This document shows, piece after piece, positions 47,203 through 55,688 of a stretch of DNA of 64,000 bases. The DNA comes from Planctomycetota bacterium (GTDB lineage Bacteria; Planctomycetota; Planctomycetia; Pirellulales; Pirellulaceae), in assembly GCA_029259935.1 (NCBI GenBank), contig JAJDEH010000091.1:1-64000 (forward strand), in the 5' to 3' direction. The notes under the pieces are model-generated. The model did not search any database, was not told the origin of the DNA, and was given only the letters and a program-made list of their open reading frames with translations. Position numbers and translations under genes: made by a program. Numbering within the stretch: position 1 is the stretch's first letter; every line of letters starts with the position of its first letter.

Positions 47203-47313
47203 ATGTATCCGTTTGTACCTGGCGACGCGGTGATCGGCGCGATGGAAATGGTGTGCTGTTTCTTCACCATCCTGGCGGCTTTTGCCAGCTACTTATTCAG
47301 TTTGCGATTCTAA
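47203..47313 (+). CDS. 36-residue single-span membrane peptide in the Tad locus
   Basis: ATG 47203 to TAA 47311-47313 encodes MYPFVPGDAVIGAMEMVCCF followed by FTILAAFASYLFSLRF. A GGGAGA site lies 8 bases upstream. Most of the peptide is one hydrophobic helix with two adjacent Cys. It lies between flp and the prepilin peptidase on the same strand. It could be a small pilus accessory or minor pilin-like subunit, but it lacks the Flp processing motif. No family is recognised. Confidence 0.5.
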   Translation: MYPFVPGDAVIGAMEMVCCFFTILAAFASYLFSLRF

Positions 47314-47424
47314 CGAGGCAGGGCCTCGAGCCGAATACGAGCTATCGCTCGGCTGGTATAACTCGCGACGAGACAACTGATTCAAACCTCTAACTGACTG
47401 AGACAAACACGGGGAGTAAGAACG

Positions 47425-48000
47425 ATGGAATTCTTTGGCACTGAATGGGCCGAGCATGTGGCCGTTTGGGTCGTATGTATTGTTTTAGTGGTGGCCGCCG
47501 TAATTGACGGAATTCAGCTTAAGGTTCCCAACTGGTTGACGTTCCCGTTCATCATCAGCGGTTGGATCTACAGCGCCATTGCCTACAGTTGGGGTGGCGA
47601 TTTGTGGTATGTCGGCTTGGGCTGGAGTTTGCTGGGGACCGTGATCGGCCTGGCACTGCTGCTGCCACCCTATGCTATCGGCGGCATGGGAGCGGGCGAC
47701 GTCAAGCTGCTGGCCGGCGTCGGGGCCTGGGTCTACTGTGCTACCACCTTTTACGCCTTCTGTGTGTCGGCGGTCGTGGGCGCATTGCTGGCAGTGGGCA
47801 TGGTCCTTTATCGACGGGCGTGGGGAAAACACTCCATGCAGTTCAAAACCATCCTGAATGAAGTGTTAACGATACGAAATCCCGAGGTTTTGTCCCAAAT
47901 CGCGGCCGAACGCAAAAGCACCATGCTGCTGTTGCCCTACGGAATTCCGATCGCGATTGGCACGATCCTCTACTTTGCTTGGATGGGAATGCTGCTGTAA
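47425..48000 (+). CDS. cpaA: A24 family prepilin peptidase (CpaA/TadV-like)
   Basis: A 191-residue membrane protein with the two catalytic Asp motifs of A24 aspartic peptidases: AAVIDGIQLKVPNWLTFP (first Asp) and GGMGAGDVKLLAGVGAW (GxGD). About five membrane segments are present. It cleaves the short leader of Flp prepilin at the cytoplasmic face of the inner membrane. The C-terminal 60 residues include a basic loop not seen in the shortest family members. GGGGAG lies upstream of ATG. Confidence 0.9.
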   Translation: MEFFGTEWAEHVAVWVVCIVLVVAAVIDGIQLKVPNWLTFPFIISGWIYSAIAYSWGGDLWYVGLGWSLLGTVIGLALLLPPYAIGGMGAGDVKLLAGVGAWVYCATTFYAFCVSAVVGALLAVGMVLYRRAWGKHSMQFKTILNEVLTIRNPEVLSQIAAERKSTMLLLPYGIPIAIGTILYFAWMGMLL

Positions 48001-48321
48001 GCGCATGTGCAAGCGGAGGCTAGGTAAACAAAACAAGATTTTACGATTAACAAGCGACGCAGCTTTGGGCCAACCTTGCCGGAGCAAACCCGCAAGGTGG
48101 ACAAAGTCTGACGGTCGTACCGAAAGTAACGACAAGGGATTGTGATAGGGCGGGTGATAATTCTATCGCTCGCGCGGTTAAGGGCAGGCAACGGATTTGC
48201 AAGCTCGAACGGTTATGCATTCGTGGCCGTCCGGTAGTAACGGCGGCCACAGATCGAGGCACGTTCCGCGTCCTTTTGGACCGAGTTTTATCCAATCACC
48301 CCAATAAGTTGAGGCACTGCA
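48001..48321. other. Structured intergenic region between cpaA and cpaB
   Basis: No ORF with a binding site is seen. There is a long imperfect hairpin (CTTTG 48063-48067 with CAAAG 48102-48106, enclosing ACCTTGC/GCAAGGT), a second hairpin (GTCGT..ACGAC near 48114-48133) and a third (GTGGCCG 48223-48229 with CGGCCAC 48244-48250). The 48080-48110 part vaguely resembles a GEMM core but lacks the invariant GGGACGCAAA and closing strand. Confidence 0.5.
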
Positions 48322-49383
48322 ATGAAGGCAAAGTCGATGATCCTGATCATGATCGCACTCGGGTGCGGTCTGGTTGCTTCGATCGGCGTGAGCCAAGTCA
48401 TGGTGCAAGGAAGCGGCAATGATGCTCCCGTCGAAAAAAAATCCGATGTACTCGTAGCCGTGGGGTTGATCTCGGTCGCGCAACAACTGACGGAAGACAA
48501 CGTCAAGGTCGAGCAGTGGCCCGAGGAACTCATTCCCGAAGACGCGGTCACCAGTCTCAAGGAGATTGAAGAAAAGTATTCAAAGCAGGCCGTCGTGAAG
48601 GGGCAGGTTATCCATTCCTCGATGTTGGCTAACGAAGACGAAGTACGCAAACTGACCATTCAAGACGGTTTTCGCGCGATGTCAATCAAAGTCTCCATGG
48701 AGGAATCGTTGTCCGGAATGTTGCAGGCGGGCGACCGAGTTGACATCACGGGGTTCTTCAAACTTGACGAAGAATCGTTTGCCAAGACTTTTCTCCAAGA
48801 CATCCAAGTCTTCGCGATTAACGACAAGACGGAACGCATCATTGACCCCGAAGGGAAATCGCTGGTCGCGAAAACCGTGACATTAAGCGTAACCCCTCAT
48901 CAGGTCCAAAAGATCTTGGTGGGTAAGAGGAGCGGCCAGCTTCACTTGTCGCTACGCAGCCATTCGGACACCGGCAATGAGGACAACACAGGACGCGTGT
49001 CACTGGATGACCTTATCAACGACGAGAGAGACGACGACAAACGGAGCGGCCGGGGAGATGAAGACCGCGTCCGGGATCCCAAGTCGCTGGATGGCTGGCT
49101 GGATGTGATTGCTCAGGCAAAGAACAATCCGCCCGTCGCGGCCGTGGCACCTGTTTCTATGGATGTGATGACCCCCTCGGGAGTCAAACGATACACTTGG
49201 TCGGACTCGAAACAGCCGCCGCAAGTGTCGGATATGGGTGGTGGTTTCGCGCCCAACCCATCGATCGCGCCTCAGGTTCCCGCGGTTCCCGTGACTTCGG
49301 CTGCCACGCCGCAAGGCGCGAAGCCGACCGACGACCGAGACGAGAACGAGGATGAACCAGACGACGTGGTCGGCGAAGCCTAG
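48322..49383 (+). CDS. cpaB: Flp pilus assembly protein CpaB/RcpC
   Basis: A 353-residue protein. One N-terminal membrane segment (MILIMIALGCGLVASIGVSQ) precedes an SAF domain (about 42-115: LVAVGLISVAQQLTEDNVKV, VVKGQVIHSSML) and the RcpC domain (AMSIKVSMEESLSGMLQAGD, VDITGFF, TVTLSVTPHQVQKILV). The last 120 residues are charged, Pro-rich and probably disordered. In Tad systems it is a periplasmic factor needed for secretin function. It is followed 34 bases later by the secretin gene. Confidence 0.9.
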   Translation: MKAKSMILIMIALGCGLVASIGVSQVMVQGSGNDAPVEKKSDVLVAVGLISVAQQLTEDNVKVEQWPEELIPEDAVTSLKEIEEKYSKQAVVKGQVIHSSMLANEDEVRKLTIQDGFRAMSIKVSMEESLSGMLQAGDRVDITGFFKLDEESFAKTFLQDIQVFAINDKTERIIDPEGKSLVAKTVTLSVTPHQVQKILVGKRSGQLHLSLRSHSDTGNEDNTGRVSLDDLINDERDDDKRSGRGDEDRVRDPKSLDGWLDVIAQAKNNPPVAAVAPVSMDVMTPSGVKRYTWSDSKQPPQVSDMGGGFAPNPSIAPQVPAVPVTSAATPQGAKPTDDRDENEDEPDDVVGEA

Positions 49384-49417
49384 GCTTCGCCCTCACGGCG
49401 GACGAGACGTTTAACGG

Positions 49418-51253
49418 ATGAAACGGCAACCCGCGCAGCCGTTGGAAGCGCGCCAAACATGGATGCAAGGAATCGCACGGATGTTCCATAAAACATTTTC
49501 GACATGGATGACGTTCGCCTGGGCACTGGTCGCGCTGGGCACTTTTCACGGTTCGACCACCCGGGCGCAGGAACAGTTTCCGGTCCCCACGGCGGCACCT
49601 GCCCAGTCCGTTCGCTTCCAGGTCAGCGGCGATACGCAGCGTTTGGAGATGGTGGTTAACACCAGCCGAATTCTGACCGTGGACTACAACGTGCCCAAGG
49701 TGTTGGTCCACAACACCGACATCGTGCAAGCCACGCCGATTTCTCCCAATCAGATCCACATTTCGGCCCTGGCGGCCGGCATGACCGCGATCAATCTGTG
49801 GGACGAGAACGACAACATTCGCGTCATCGACCTGCGCGTCGTGGGCGATGTGCGTGAACTTGAGGAACAAATCAAGCGGCGTTTCCCCACGGCCAACGTA
49901 GACGTCGAGGCGCTCAACACCAGCGTCCTACTTGGCGGCTACGTTCCCCGGCCGGACATGGTCGCCCGGGTTGTCGAAATCGCCGAGGAGTATTTCCCCA
50001 AGGTCGTGAATCACCTGCAAGTTGGCGGAACTCAGCAAGTCTTGCTGAAGGTGCAGGTCATGGAAGTGTCGCGCACCAAGCTACGCCGGCTGGGAATTGA
50101 CTGGGCGATCCTCAACGGCAATGACTTCGTCATCCAGAGCGTCAGCGGCCTGATCGCCGCCGCCGCGACCCAGGGAGGCGGGCTTACGGGAGCCGGAGCC
50201 GACACGGTCCGATTCGGAGTCATCGACAACCAATCGACGTTTGGGGCCTTCATCGATACCTTGCGGCAGAACAATCTGGCGAAGGTGTTGGCGGAACCCA
50301 CGCTGGTCACTGTCAGCGGCCGCTCGGCGAGTTTCAACTCGGGTGGCGAAATTCCCGTTCCCATTTCAGCGGGGCTGGGTGTTACGTCGGTCGAGTATCG
50401 CGAGTTCGGAACGACCGTCGACTTCGTTCCCATTGTGTTGGGCAACGGCATGATCAAGTTGGAAGTTCGGCCTCAGATCACTGAAATCGATCCCAGTTTG
50501 CGGGATCCCGTGACCGGAACGCCCGGTTTCCGCAGCCGGCGCGTCGATACTGCCGTCGAACTTCGAGCTGGTCAGACGATGGCCTTGGCCGGGTTAATTC
50601 AGAGCCGCGTCGATGCCGAAAACATTGGACTTCCGTGGATTGCCGATGTGCCTTTTTTCGGCTTGCCGTTCCGTCGCGTACAAGAGACGCAGAATGAAGT
50701 CGAACTGTTGGTGATGGTCACGCCGGAACTGGTCGCTCCGCTGGAAGCGCACGAGGTTCCACAGTGTGGCCCGGGCCGCAGCACGACCAGCCCCAGCGAT
50801 ATTGACCTCTATGGGCGTGGCTATTTGGAAGTGCCCACTTGCTGTTCAGACGGATCTTGTCAAGATTGCGCCGGCCAGGTGATGCCCGGCAGGCCTGTTG
50901 GACCTTCGGGACCGGCACCGATCTATCAAGAAGAACTGCCGATGCAGCCCACGCAACAGGGTGGCCCAATTGAAGACGCCCGCGCGACGCAATCTGGCCG
51001 GGTCCGAGCGCCGATTGCTCACCAGCAAACAAGCGCACCGGGTCGCCAACACTCGAGAGGATTGTTGGTGAATGGTTTCAAAAGTTACCGGCCCGTTCGC
51101 CAAACCTCGGCGACGAATCCTCAAAACCACTACACCCCGAACAACGGGTCTCAGTCGATCAATCAACAGCGGAGCCCTGCCCCCCAAAGTGGCAATTTTT
51201 CTGAATCGGCACCCGCATTGATCGGCCCGATCGGATACGACGTGCTAGATTAG
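49418..51253 (+). CDS. cpaC: Tad/type II-III secretin (CpaC/RcpA-like)
   Basis: A 611-residue protein with a signal peptide ending near TTRAQE. An N-terminal pilus-secretin domain (TSRILTVDYNVPKVLVHNTD, AAGMTAINLWDE) and a BON-like segment precede the secretin core (QQVLLKVQVMEVSRTKLRRL, VLAEPTLVTVSGRSASFNSG, GEIPVP, AGQTMALAGLIQSR, FFGLPFRRVQETQNEVELLV). It forms the outer-membrane ring through which Flp pili exit. A Gln/Pro-rich tail of about 150 residues (with a CCSDGSCQDC cluster) follows the core and is unusual in length. An upstream Met-rich start is chosen; internal ATGs at about residues 16 and 22 are alternatives. Confidence 0.9.
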   Translation: MKRQPAQPLEARQTWMQGIARMFHKTFSTWMTFAWALVALGTFHGSTTRAQEQFPVPTAAPAQSVRFQVSGDTQRLEMVVNTSRILTVDYNVPKVLVHNTDIVQATPISPNQIHISALAAGMTAINLWDENDNIRVIDLRVVGDVRELEEQIKRRFPTANVDVEALNTSVLLGGYVPRPDMVARVVEIAEEYFPKVVNHLQVGGTQQVLLKVQVMEVSRTKLRRLGIDWAILNGNDFVIQSVSGLIAAAATQGGGLTGAGADTVRFGVIDNQSTFGAFIDTLRQNNLAKVLAEPTLVTVSGRSASFNSGGEIPVPISAGLGVTSVEYREFGTTVDFVPIVLGNGMIKLEVRPQITEIDPSLRDPVTGTPGFRSRRVDTAVELRAGQTMALAGLIQSRVDAENIGLPWIADVPFFGLPFRRVQETQNEVELLVMVTPELVAPLEAHEVPQCGPGRSTTSPSDIDLYGRGYLEVPTCCSDGSCQDCAGQVMPGRPVGPSGPAPIYQEELPMQPTQQGGPIEDARATQSGRVRAPIAHQQTSAPGRQHSRGLLVNGFKSYRPVRQTSATNPQNHYTPNNGSQSINQQRSPAPQSGNFSESAPALIGPIGYDVLD

Positions 51254-51378
51254 AACAGCACCAAGACGAAACAACTTAGGATCTTTGCATCAAGAGCGGC
51301 TTTGCATGAAAGCGGCTTGCATCAAGTGTGACATCGTCACTCAAGATGCGTACATCATGGCATGGAATTCCGGAACTG

Positions 51379-52599
51379 ATGAGTAACGTTCTACGACTAG
51401 CCATCGTCGACCCTAACGACTCCTCGCGAGAGTCGCTAAAATCGATGCTTCTGGGCATGGACATTGTCTGGCTCGAAGCGGAATGCTCAAGGTATGAATT
51501 CTTCGGGGACGTCGTCGGCCAAACGCATCCTGATATCGGTGTGGTTTGTCTTGATTCCGATACCCCCAAAGCGCTCACGCTGATCGAAGAACTGCGTGCT
51601 ACCAGCCCCGAGTGCAGCATTCTAGTCGTCAGTAACTCACACGACGGCCAATTGATCCTGCAGTCGATGCGCGCCGGGGCCAAGGAATTCCTGACACAGC
51701 CAATCAATTTTGAAGATTTGATTTCCGCTCTGGAGCGAATCGGCAACGAGCGGTTTGGACGTCGTGACGGCCGCTCGCGCAGTTGTACCGTCGTCGCGGT
51801 GGCCGGAGCGACCGGCGGCGTGGGATCGACCAGTGTCGCGGTCAACATCGGCTGCGCGCTGGCCAACGAGCCAGCCAACAGTGTCGCGCTGGTCGACTTG
51901 GACCTCTCGCTGGGGGATGCGGACGTGTTCCTCGACACGATCCCCGATTACACGTTGGTGGATGTGGCCCAAAACATCTCGCGGCTCGATTTCACATTGT
52001 TGAAACGGTCATTGACCAAACATGATTGCGGGCTGTATTTGCTGCCTCGCCCGGTGCAACTTCAAGACTCGGAATTGATTTCACCGGACGACTTGACGCG
52101 TGTCTTTGGCCTGCTGCGGGCGACGTTTTCCCATCTGATCATCGATCTTTCCAAGTCGTATAGTGCCTTGGATATGGTGGCGCTCGACTCGGCCGATCAT
52201 GTGCTGTTGATCACGCAACTCGATTTGCCTTGTTTGCGGAATGTGGTTCGGCTGTTGATGTCCTTCGAAGAGGTTCCAGGGCTCAAGGACAAAGTTAAGA
52301 TCATCGTGAACCGCGTCGGCCTGGACGGGGGCCAGATCAGCCTCAAGAAGGCTCAGGAAACGATCGGCACCGAACTTTTCGGCCAATTGCCCAACGACTA
52401 TCGGGTGATGGTGGAGGTTCGCAACAACGGCGTTCCACTGATTTTGGAAGCTCCCAAAGCCGGCATCACGCAGGCCATCGTAGCCGTCGCCGACGCCCTG
52501 TGCGGCGGACAATCGGAGGAAGAGGAAGACGTAAGGTCCTCCTCCACCAAAAAGAGTTGGCTCAGCTTTCTAGGAAGCAAACCCAAAGCCAAGTCTTAA
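51379..52599 (+). CDS. cpaE: CpaE/TadZ-like pilus localisation ATPase
   Basis: A 406-residue protein. Residues about 5-120 form a receiver-like domain (LRLAIVDPNDSSRESLKSML, IGVVCLDSDTP) without a clear phospho-acceptor context. Residues about 135-390 form a MinD/ParA-type ATPase with a deviant Walker A (VAVAGATGGVGSTSVAVNIG, where the C-terminal Lys of the P-loop is Ser) and VALVDLDLSLGDADVFLD. TadZ proteins are atypical ParA members that place the pilus machine at the pole. ATG 51379 is chosen. No TadA, TadB or TadC gene follows. Confidence 0.88.
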   Translation: MSNVLRLAIVDPNDSSRESLKSMLLGMDIVWLEAECSRYEFFGDVVGQTHPDIGVVCLDSDTPKALTLIEELRATSPECSILVVSNSHDGQLILQSMRAGAKEFLTQPINFEDLISALERIGNERFGRRDGRSRSCTVVAVAGATGGVGSTSVAVNIGCALANEPANSVALVDLDLSLGDADVFLDTIPDYTLVDVAQNISRLDFTLLKRSLTKHDCGLYLLPRPVQLQDSELISPDDLTRVFGLLRATFSHLIIDLSKSYSALDMVALDSADHVLLITQLDLPCLRNVVRLLMSFEEVPGLKDKVKIIVNRVGLDGGQISLKKAQETIGTELFGQLPNDYRVMVEVRNNGVPLILEAPKAGITQAIVAVADALCGGQSEEEEDVRSSSTKKSWLSFLGSKPKAKS

Positions 52600-52820
52600 A
52601 GCCAAGTCTTTAAAGCCTTCGTCGCGCCGCAAGCCCCTTGTTTTGGCAACCTCCGCCGCTTACACCAGTTGGGGCGAACAGGGCATCGCGGCCCCAACGC
52701 CAGCATTTTCAAGGCTAGCATGCGCCTTGGAATGGTGTTGTCACGGTTTCTCCATCCCGCTATGCTACGCCGCCAATTTTATTGATCTACCGTGTTGGGA
52801 AGAAAGAAGGAGTCGACCCT

Positions 52821-53573
52821 GTGATCGTTTCCGCAACGACAGAATGCTACCCCAGCCTGAGCTTGCCAGATACTTTGTCGAAACTCGTGGATCTGGAGTA
52901 CACCAGTGTGGAACTCGCCTTGCACGAGAACCTTGACGTACTCAAGCCATCCGAGATTGCCGCCGATCTCGACAAGGCCATTGACATCTGCCTGAACACG
53001 CGACGTTTGAATGTTGTTGCCTACAGCATTCAGATTCCGGCAACGGGAGAAGAATATTTCGATCAATTCACCGCTTGTTGCAAGCTGGCCAAAGCGACCA
53101 AGGTCGTGACCGTCACCGTGCCATCGGGGGAGTTTGGCACGCCTTTTAATGAAGAGGTTGAACGGTTGCGACGCTTGGTTCACATTGCTGAACTGGAAGG
53201 TGTTCGCGTGGGCATGAAAACGGAATCCGGCCGTCTGTCCGAAGACCCGGACACCGTGGTCGTGCTGTGCGACAACGTGAAAGGGTTGGGTCTGACCCTC
53301 GACCCCAGCCACTTCATCTGCGGCCCCAACAGCGGCAAGAACTTCGACAAACTCATCAAGTACGTGTACCACGTCCACCTGCGTGATACGACCAGGGAAC
53401 AGCTTCAAGTGCGCGTCGGACAAGGTGAGGTCGAGTACGGAAGATTGGTCAATTTGCTGCGACAATCGGGTTACAAGCGGGCGTTGTGCGTCGACCTGCG
53501 ACCTCTGGACGGCGTCGACCATATGGCGGAAATGCGAAAGATGCGGCTGTTGCTGGAAAGCCTGCTACTGTGA
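52821..53573 (+). CDS. Sugar phosphate isomerase/epimerase family TIM barrel
   Basis: A 250-residue protein of the AP-endonuclease-2-like TIM-barrel family: VELALHENLDVL, VVTVTVPSGEFGTPFNEEVE, GVRVGMKTESGRLSEDPDTV, LTLDPSHFICGP, VYHVHLRDTTREQLQVRVGQ, GEVEYGRLV. The Glu/Asp/His/Glu metal ligands at the barrel mouth are at the expected positions. GTG 52821 with AAGGAG 8 bases upstream is the best start; an in-frame TTG at 52782 has no binding site. Substrate unknown. It overlaps the convergent PAP2 gene by 9 bases at the stop codons. Confidence 0.82.
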   Translation: MIVSATTECYPSLSLPDTLSKLVDLEYTSVELALHENLDVLKPSEIAADLDKAIDICLNTRRLNVVAYSIQIPATGEEYFDQFTACCKLAKATKVVTVTVPSGEFGTPFNEEVERLRRLVHIAELEGVRVGMKTESGRLSEDPDTVVVLCDNVKGLGLTLDPSHFICGPNSGKNFDKLIKYVYHVHLRDTTREQLQVRVGQGEVEYGRLVNLLRQSGYKRALCVDLRPLDGVDHMAEMRKMRLLLESLLL

Positions 53574-54338
53574 GTCGCCGGCCCGGGCCAAATTCGCACA
53601 TTCAAACCGGTTGAATACTCGCCTAGATGCTGTCGCGCCGAGCAAGATCCCACCGGCAGCCGAGGCCAATGCGGCACCCGCCAAGATATCGCTGACAAAA
53701 TGCGCGCCCGACGCGACGCGCTGCAGCGATGCCAGCACGGCGAACACCATAAATAGCCAGCCGCCGCGCGGGCAGAGCCACGATAGGCCGATCGCCAACC
53801 CGGCGGCGACCGTCGCATGACCCGATGTAAAAGACTGCATGCCACGGTCGATAAGCGCCTCCCAATTGGCTTGCCGCACCGCCGCAAAAAATCCGTCAAA
53901 CGTGGCCAGCCCATTGGATGGCAACCCATCCAAACCCAAGCTGTGAGGCCGATGCCGGGTGACGGCGATCTTTAGAAAGGTGTTCACTAAGCCGGGAAGA
54001 TACGCGCAGGCGGCGATTCTCGGCAGCTTGCGGCGGCTGTCTGGAGCGAGCACCCATACTGTAAGCAAGATAGCGAAAACGCCGTAGCCATGAGCAAATA
54101 CCTCGGCGAATGAGAGTATTCTGCGAATCTCACCGGGCACTCGATTTTCTAAGCAGAATCTAGCCACGGGGATGTCGATGGCCAGCGCCAGGGCCGCAGC
54201 CACGGCTAAAGCAATCGCCAGCCAGGCCAACCGCCGGGGCTCGACGGCTGGGCAGGCGGACGCCAATTGGCGCCTTCGAGACGGGAATTCGGCCATGGCG
54301 TGAAGGGGTCGGAATAGTGATCGGTGCAACCAGGTCAA
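53565..54338 (-). CDS. PAP2-family membrane phosphatase
   Basis: A 257-residue protein with about six membrane segments and the three PAP2 motifs: KIAVTRHRP, FTSGHATVAAG (PSGH-type with Thr for Pro) and QRVASGAHFVSDILAG (His and Asp of motif 3). Such enzymes remove phosphate from lipid or polyprenyl phosphates. The first 35 residues are basic and cytoplasmic; starts at 54338 or the ATG at about residue 15 (MAEFPSRRR) are possible. Its stop overlaps the preceding convergent gene. Confidence 0.85.
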   Translation of the reverse strand: MTWLHRSLFRPLHAMAEFPSRRRQLASACPAVEPRRLAWLAIALAVAAALALAIDIPVARFCLENRVPGEIRRILSFAEVFAHGYGVFAILLTVWVLAPDSRRKLPRIAACAYLPGLVNTFLKIAVTRHRPHSLGLDGLPSNGLATFDGFFAAVRQANWEALIDRGMQSFTSGHATVAAGLAIGLSWLCPRGGWLFMVFAVLASLQRVASGAHFVSDILAGAALASAAGGILLGATASRRVFNRFECANLARAGDSQ

Positions 54339-54638
54339 AAATGGCTCCGGAACATATCATTCCCCGCTGGCCCTTCCTATACCACAGGCTGGCCAAACTA
54401 ACCCGACGCGTAAGGAGGGATGCAGACGCCGACACGCCGATTCGGTGAATGCATTGGGTTAACCTCAGTCAGTCTCTCGCGTTCCGAGCCTGAGAATCCG
54501 CAAACTTGGCGTAATTCTTCTAAAATGTCATGAACAGTCTTGACGTGCGGGCTCAGGCACATACAATCTCGCTATTGATACAGAGTATCGATTTCATTTA
54601 AAAGCACCCGCCTGCTCATCCTACCTGGAGCGAGACTC
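54339..54638. other. Divergent intergenic region
   Basis: It holds the promoter of the DUF1559 gene (54540-54567) and presumably that of the PAP2 gene. No ORF or RNA element is recognised. Confidence 0.5.
54540..54567 (+). promoter_or_regulatory. Sigma70-type promoter of the DUF1559 gene
   Basis: TTGACG (54540-54545), 16-bp spacer, TACAAT (54562-54567). Five of six bases match in each box. The predicted start near 54574 gives a leader of about 65 bases. Confidence 0.6.
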
Positions 54639-55682
54639 ATGAACAAAATCCCCGCCTTCCGCCCAAACAGGCTTGGTTTCACCCTCGTTGAATTGCTGGT
54701 GGTCATCGCCATCATTGGGATCCTGGTCGCGCTACTGCTGCCCGCGGTCCAACAAGCGAGAGAGTCCGGTCGCCAGACCAAATGCAAAAACAACCTGCGT
54801 CAAATCGGCTTGGCTCTACACCACTTTCACGAAACCTTTGACCAGTTGCCTCCGAGTTTCCGCTCCATTCCTGACAATGGTTCGGGCAAGATCGACGGTT
54901 GGTCGGCACACGCTCAAATCCTTCCCTACCTGGAACAAGTCGGACTGCACGGGCAACTTGACTTCAATCAAAGCTACAACAATGTCGGCACGATCACCGT
55001 TCAGGGAACCGAGATGAAATTGAGTTCCTTGCGAATCGACCAGTATGTTTGCCCGAATCAGCCCAGGCAGGAGGTTCGTATTAGTGGCGGCGAGCACAAG
55101 CACTACCCGCTAAGTTACGGTGCGAACTGCGGCACATGGCTCGTTTGGGACCCGGAAAGGGAGCGGGGCGGCGATGGGGCGTTCTACCCTGATAGCCGGC
55201 TGCGCCTTGAACATATCTATGACGGAACCAGCAACACGATCGGATTCGCCGAAGTGAAGGCCTGGAACCCCTACATGCGGAACGCGGGCAACCCCAGCGA
55301 CCCTGGCGCTCCATCTCCCGATACTCCCGATGCCGTTTGTGGAATGGGGGGCGATGAAAAGCGGGACAGCGGCCATACGGAATGGATGGACGGACGCGTG
55401 CATCAAACGGGCTACACGTCCTGGCTGAAACCTAACACCGAGGTTCCTTGTGTTTACGCGGATGATCAACCCCGCGTCGATTGGACCAATCAGCAGGAAG
55501 GCAAGTCCGACACGAATCCCACCTATGCCATTGTCACGTCTCGAAGTTATCATCCCAACGGAGTGCATGTCATGTTGCTGGACGGCTCGACACGCTATAT
55601 CGGCGAAGAGATCGAACTACACGTCTGGCGCGCACTGTCAACACGAGACGGGCGCGAAAGCGACTCGGTTGACAGGCTCTAA
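54639..55682 (+). CDS. DUF1559 pseudopilin-like secreted protein
   Basis: A 347-residue protein with a type IV prepilin-like N terminus: basic leader, then [20 protein letters not shown], with the processing Gly before Phe and Glu at position 5. [18 protein letters not shown] and the C-terminal [19 protein letters not shown] are DUF1559 hallmarks (SBP_bac_10 family). Planctomycetes carry many paralogues, whose role is unknown. GGAGCGAG precedes ATG. It ends 6 bases from the convergent selD stop. Confidence 0.93.
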   Translation: MNKIPAFRPNRLGFTLVELLVVIAIIGILVALLLPAVQQARESGRQTKCKNNLRQIGLALHHFHETFDQLPPSFRSIPDNGSGKIDGWSAHAQILPYLEQVGLHGQLDFNQSYNNVGTITVQGTEMKLSSLRIDQYVCPNQPRQEVRISGGEHKHYPLSYGANCGTWLVWDPERERGGDGAFYPDSRLRLEHIYDGTSNTIGFAEVKAWNPYMRNAGNPSDPGAPSPDTPDAVCGMGGDEKRDSGHTEWMDGRVHQTGYTSWLKPNTEVPCVYADDQPRVDWTNQQEGKSDTNPTYAIVTSRSYHPNGVHVMLLDGSTRYIGEEIELHVWRALSTRDGRESDSVDRL

Positions 55683-55688
55683 GAATCT

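Noticed and set aside
48060..48135. Second c-di-GMP riboswitch in front of cpaB
   Set aside because: A GCAAACC and a GCAA loop are present, but the invariant GGGACGCAAA and the closing strand are missing.
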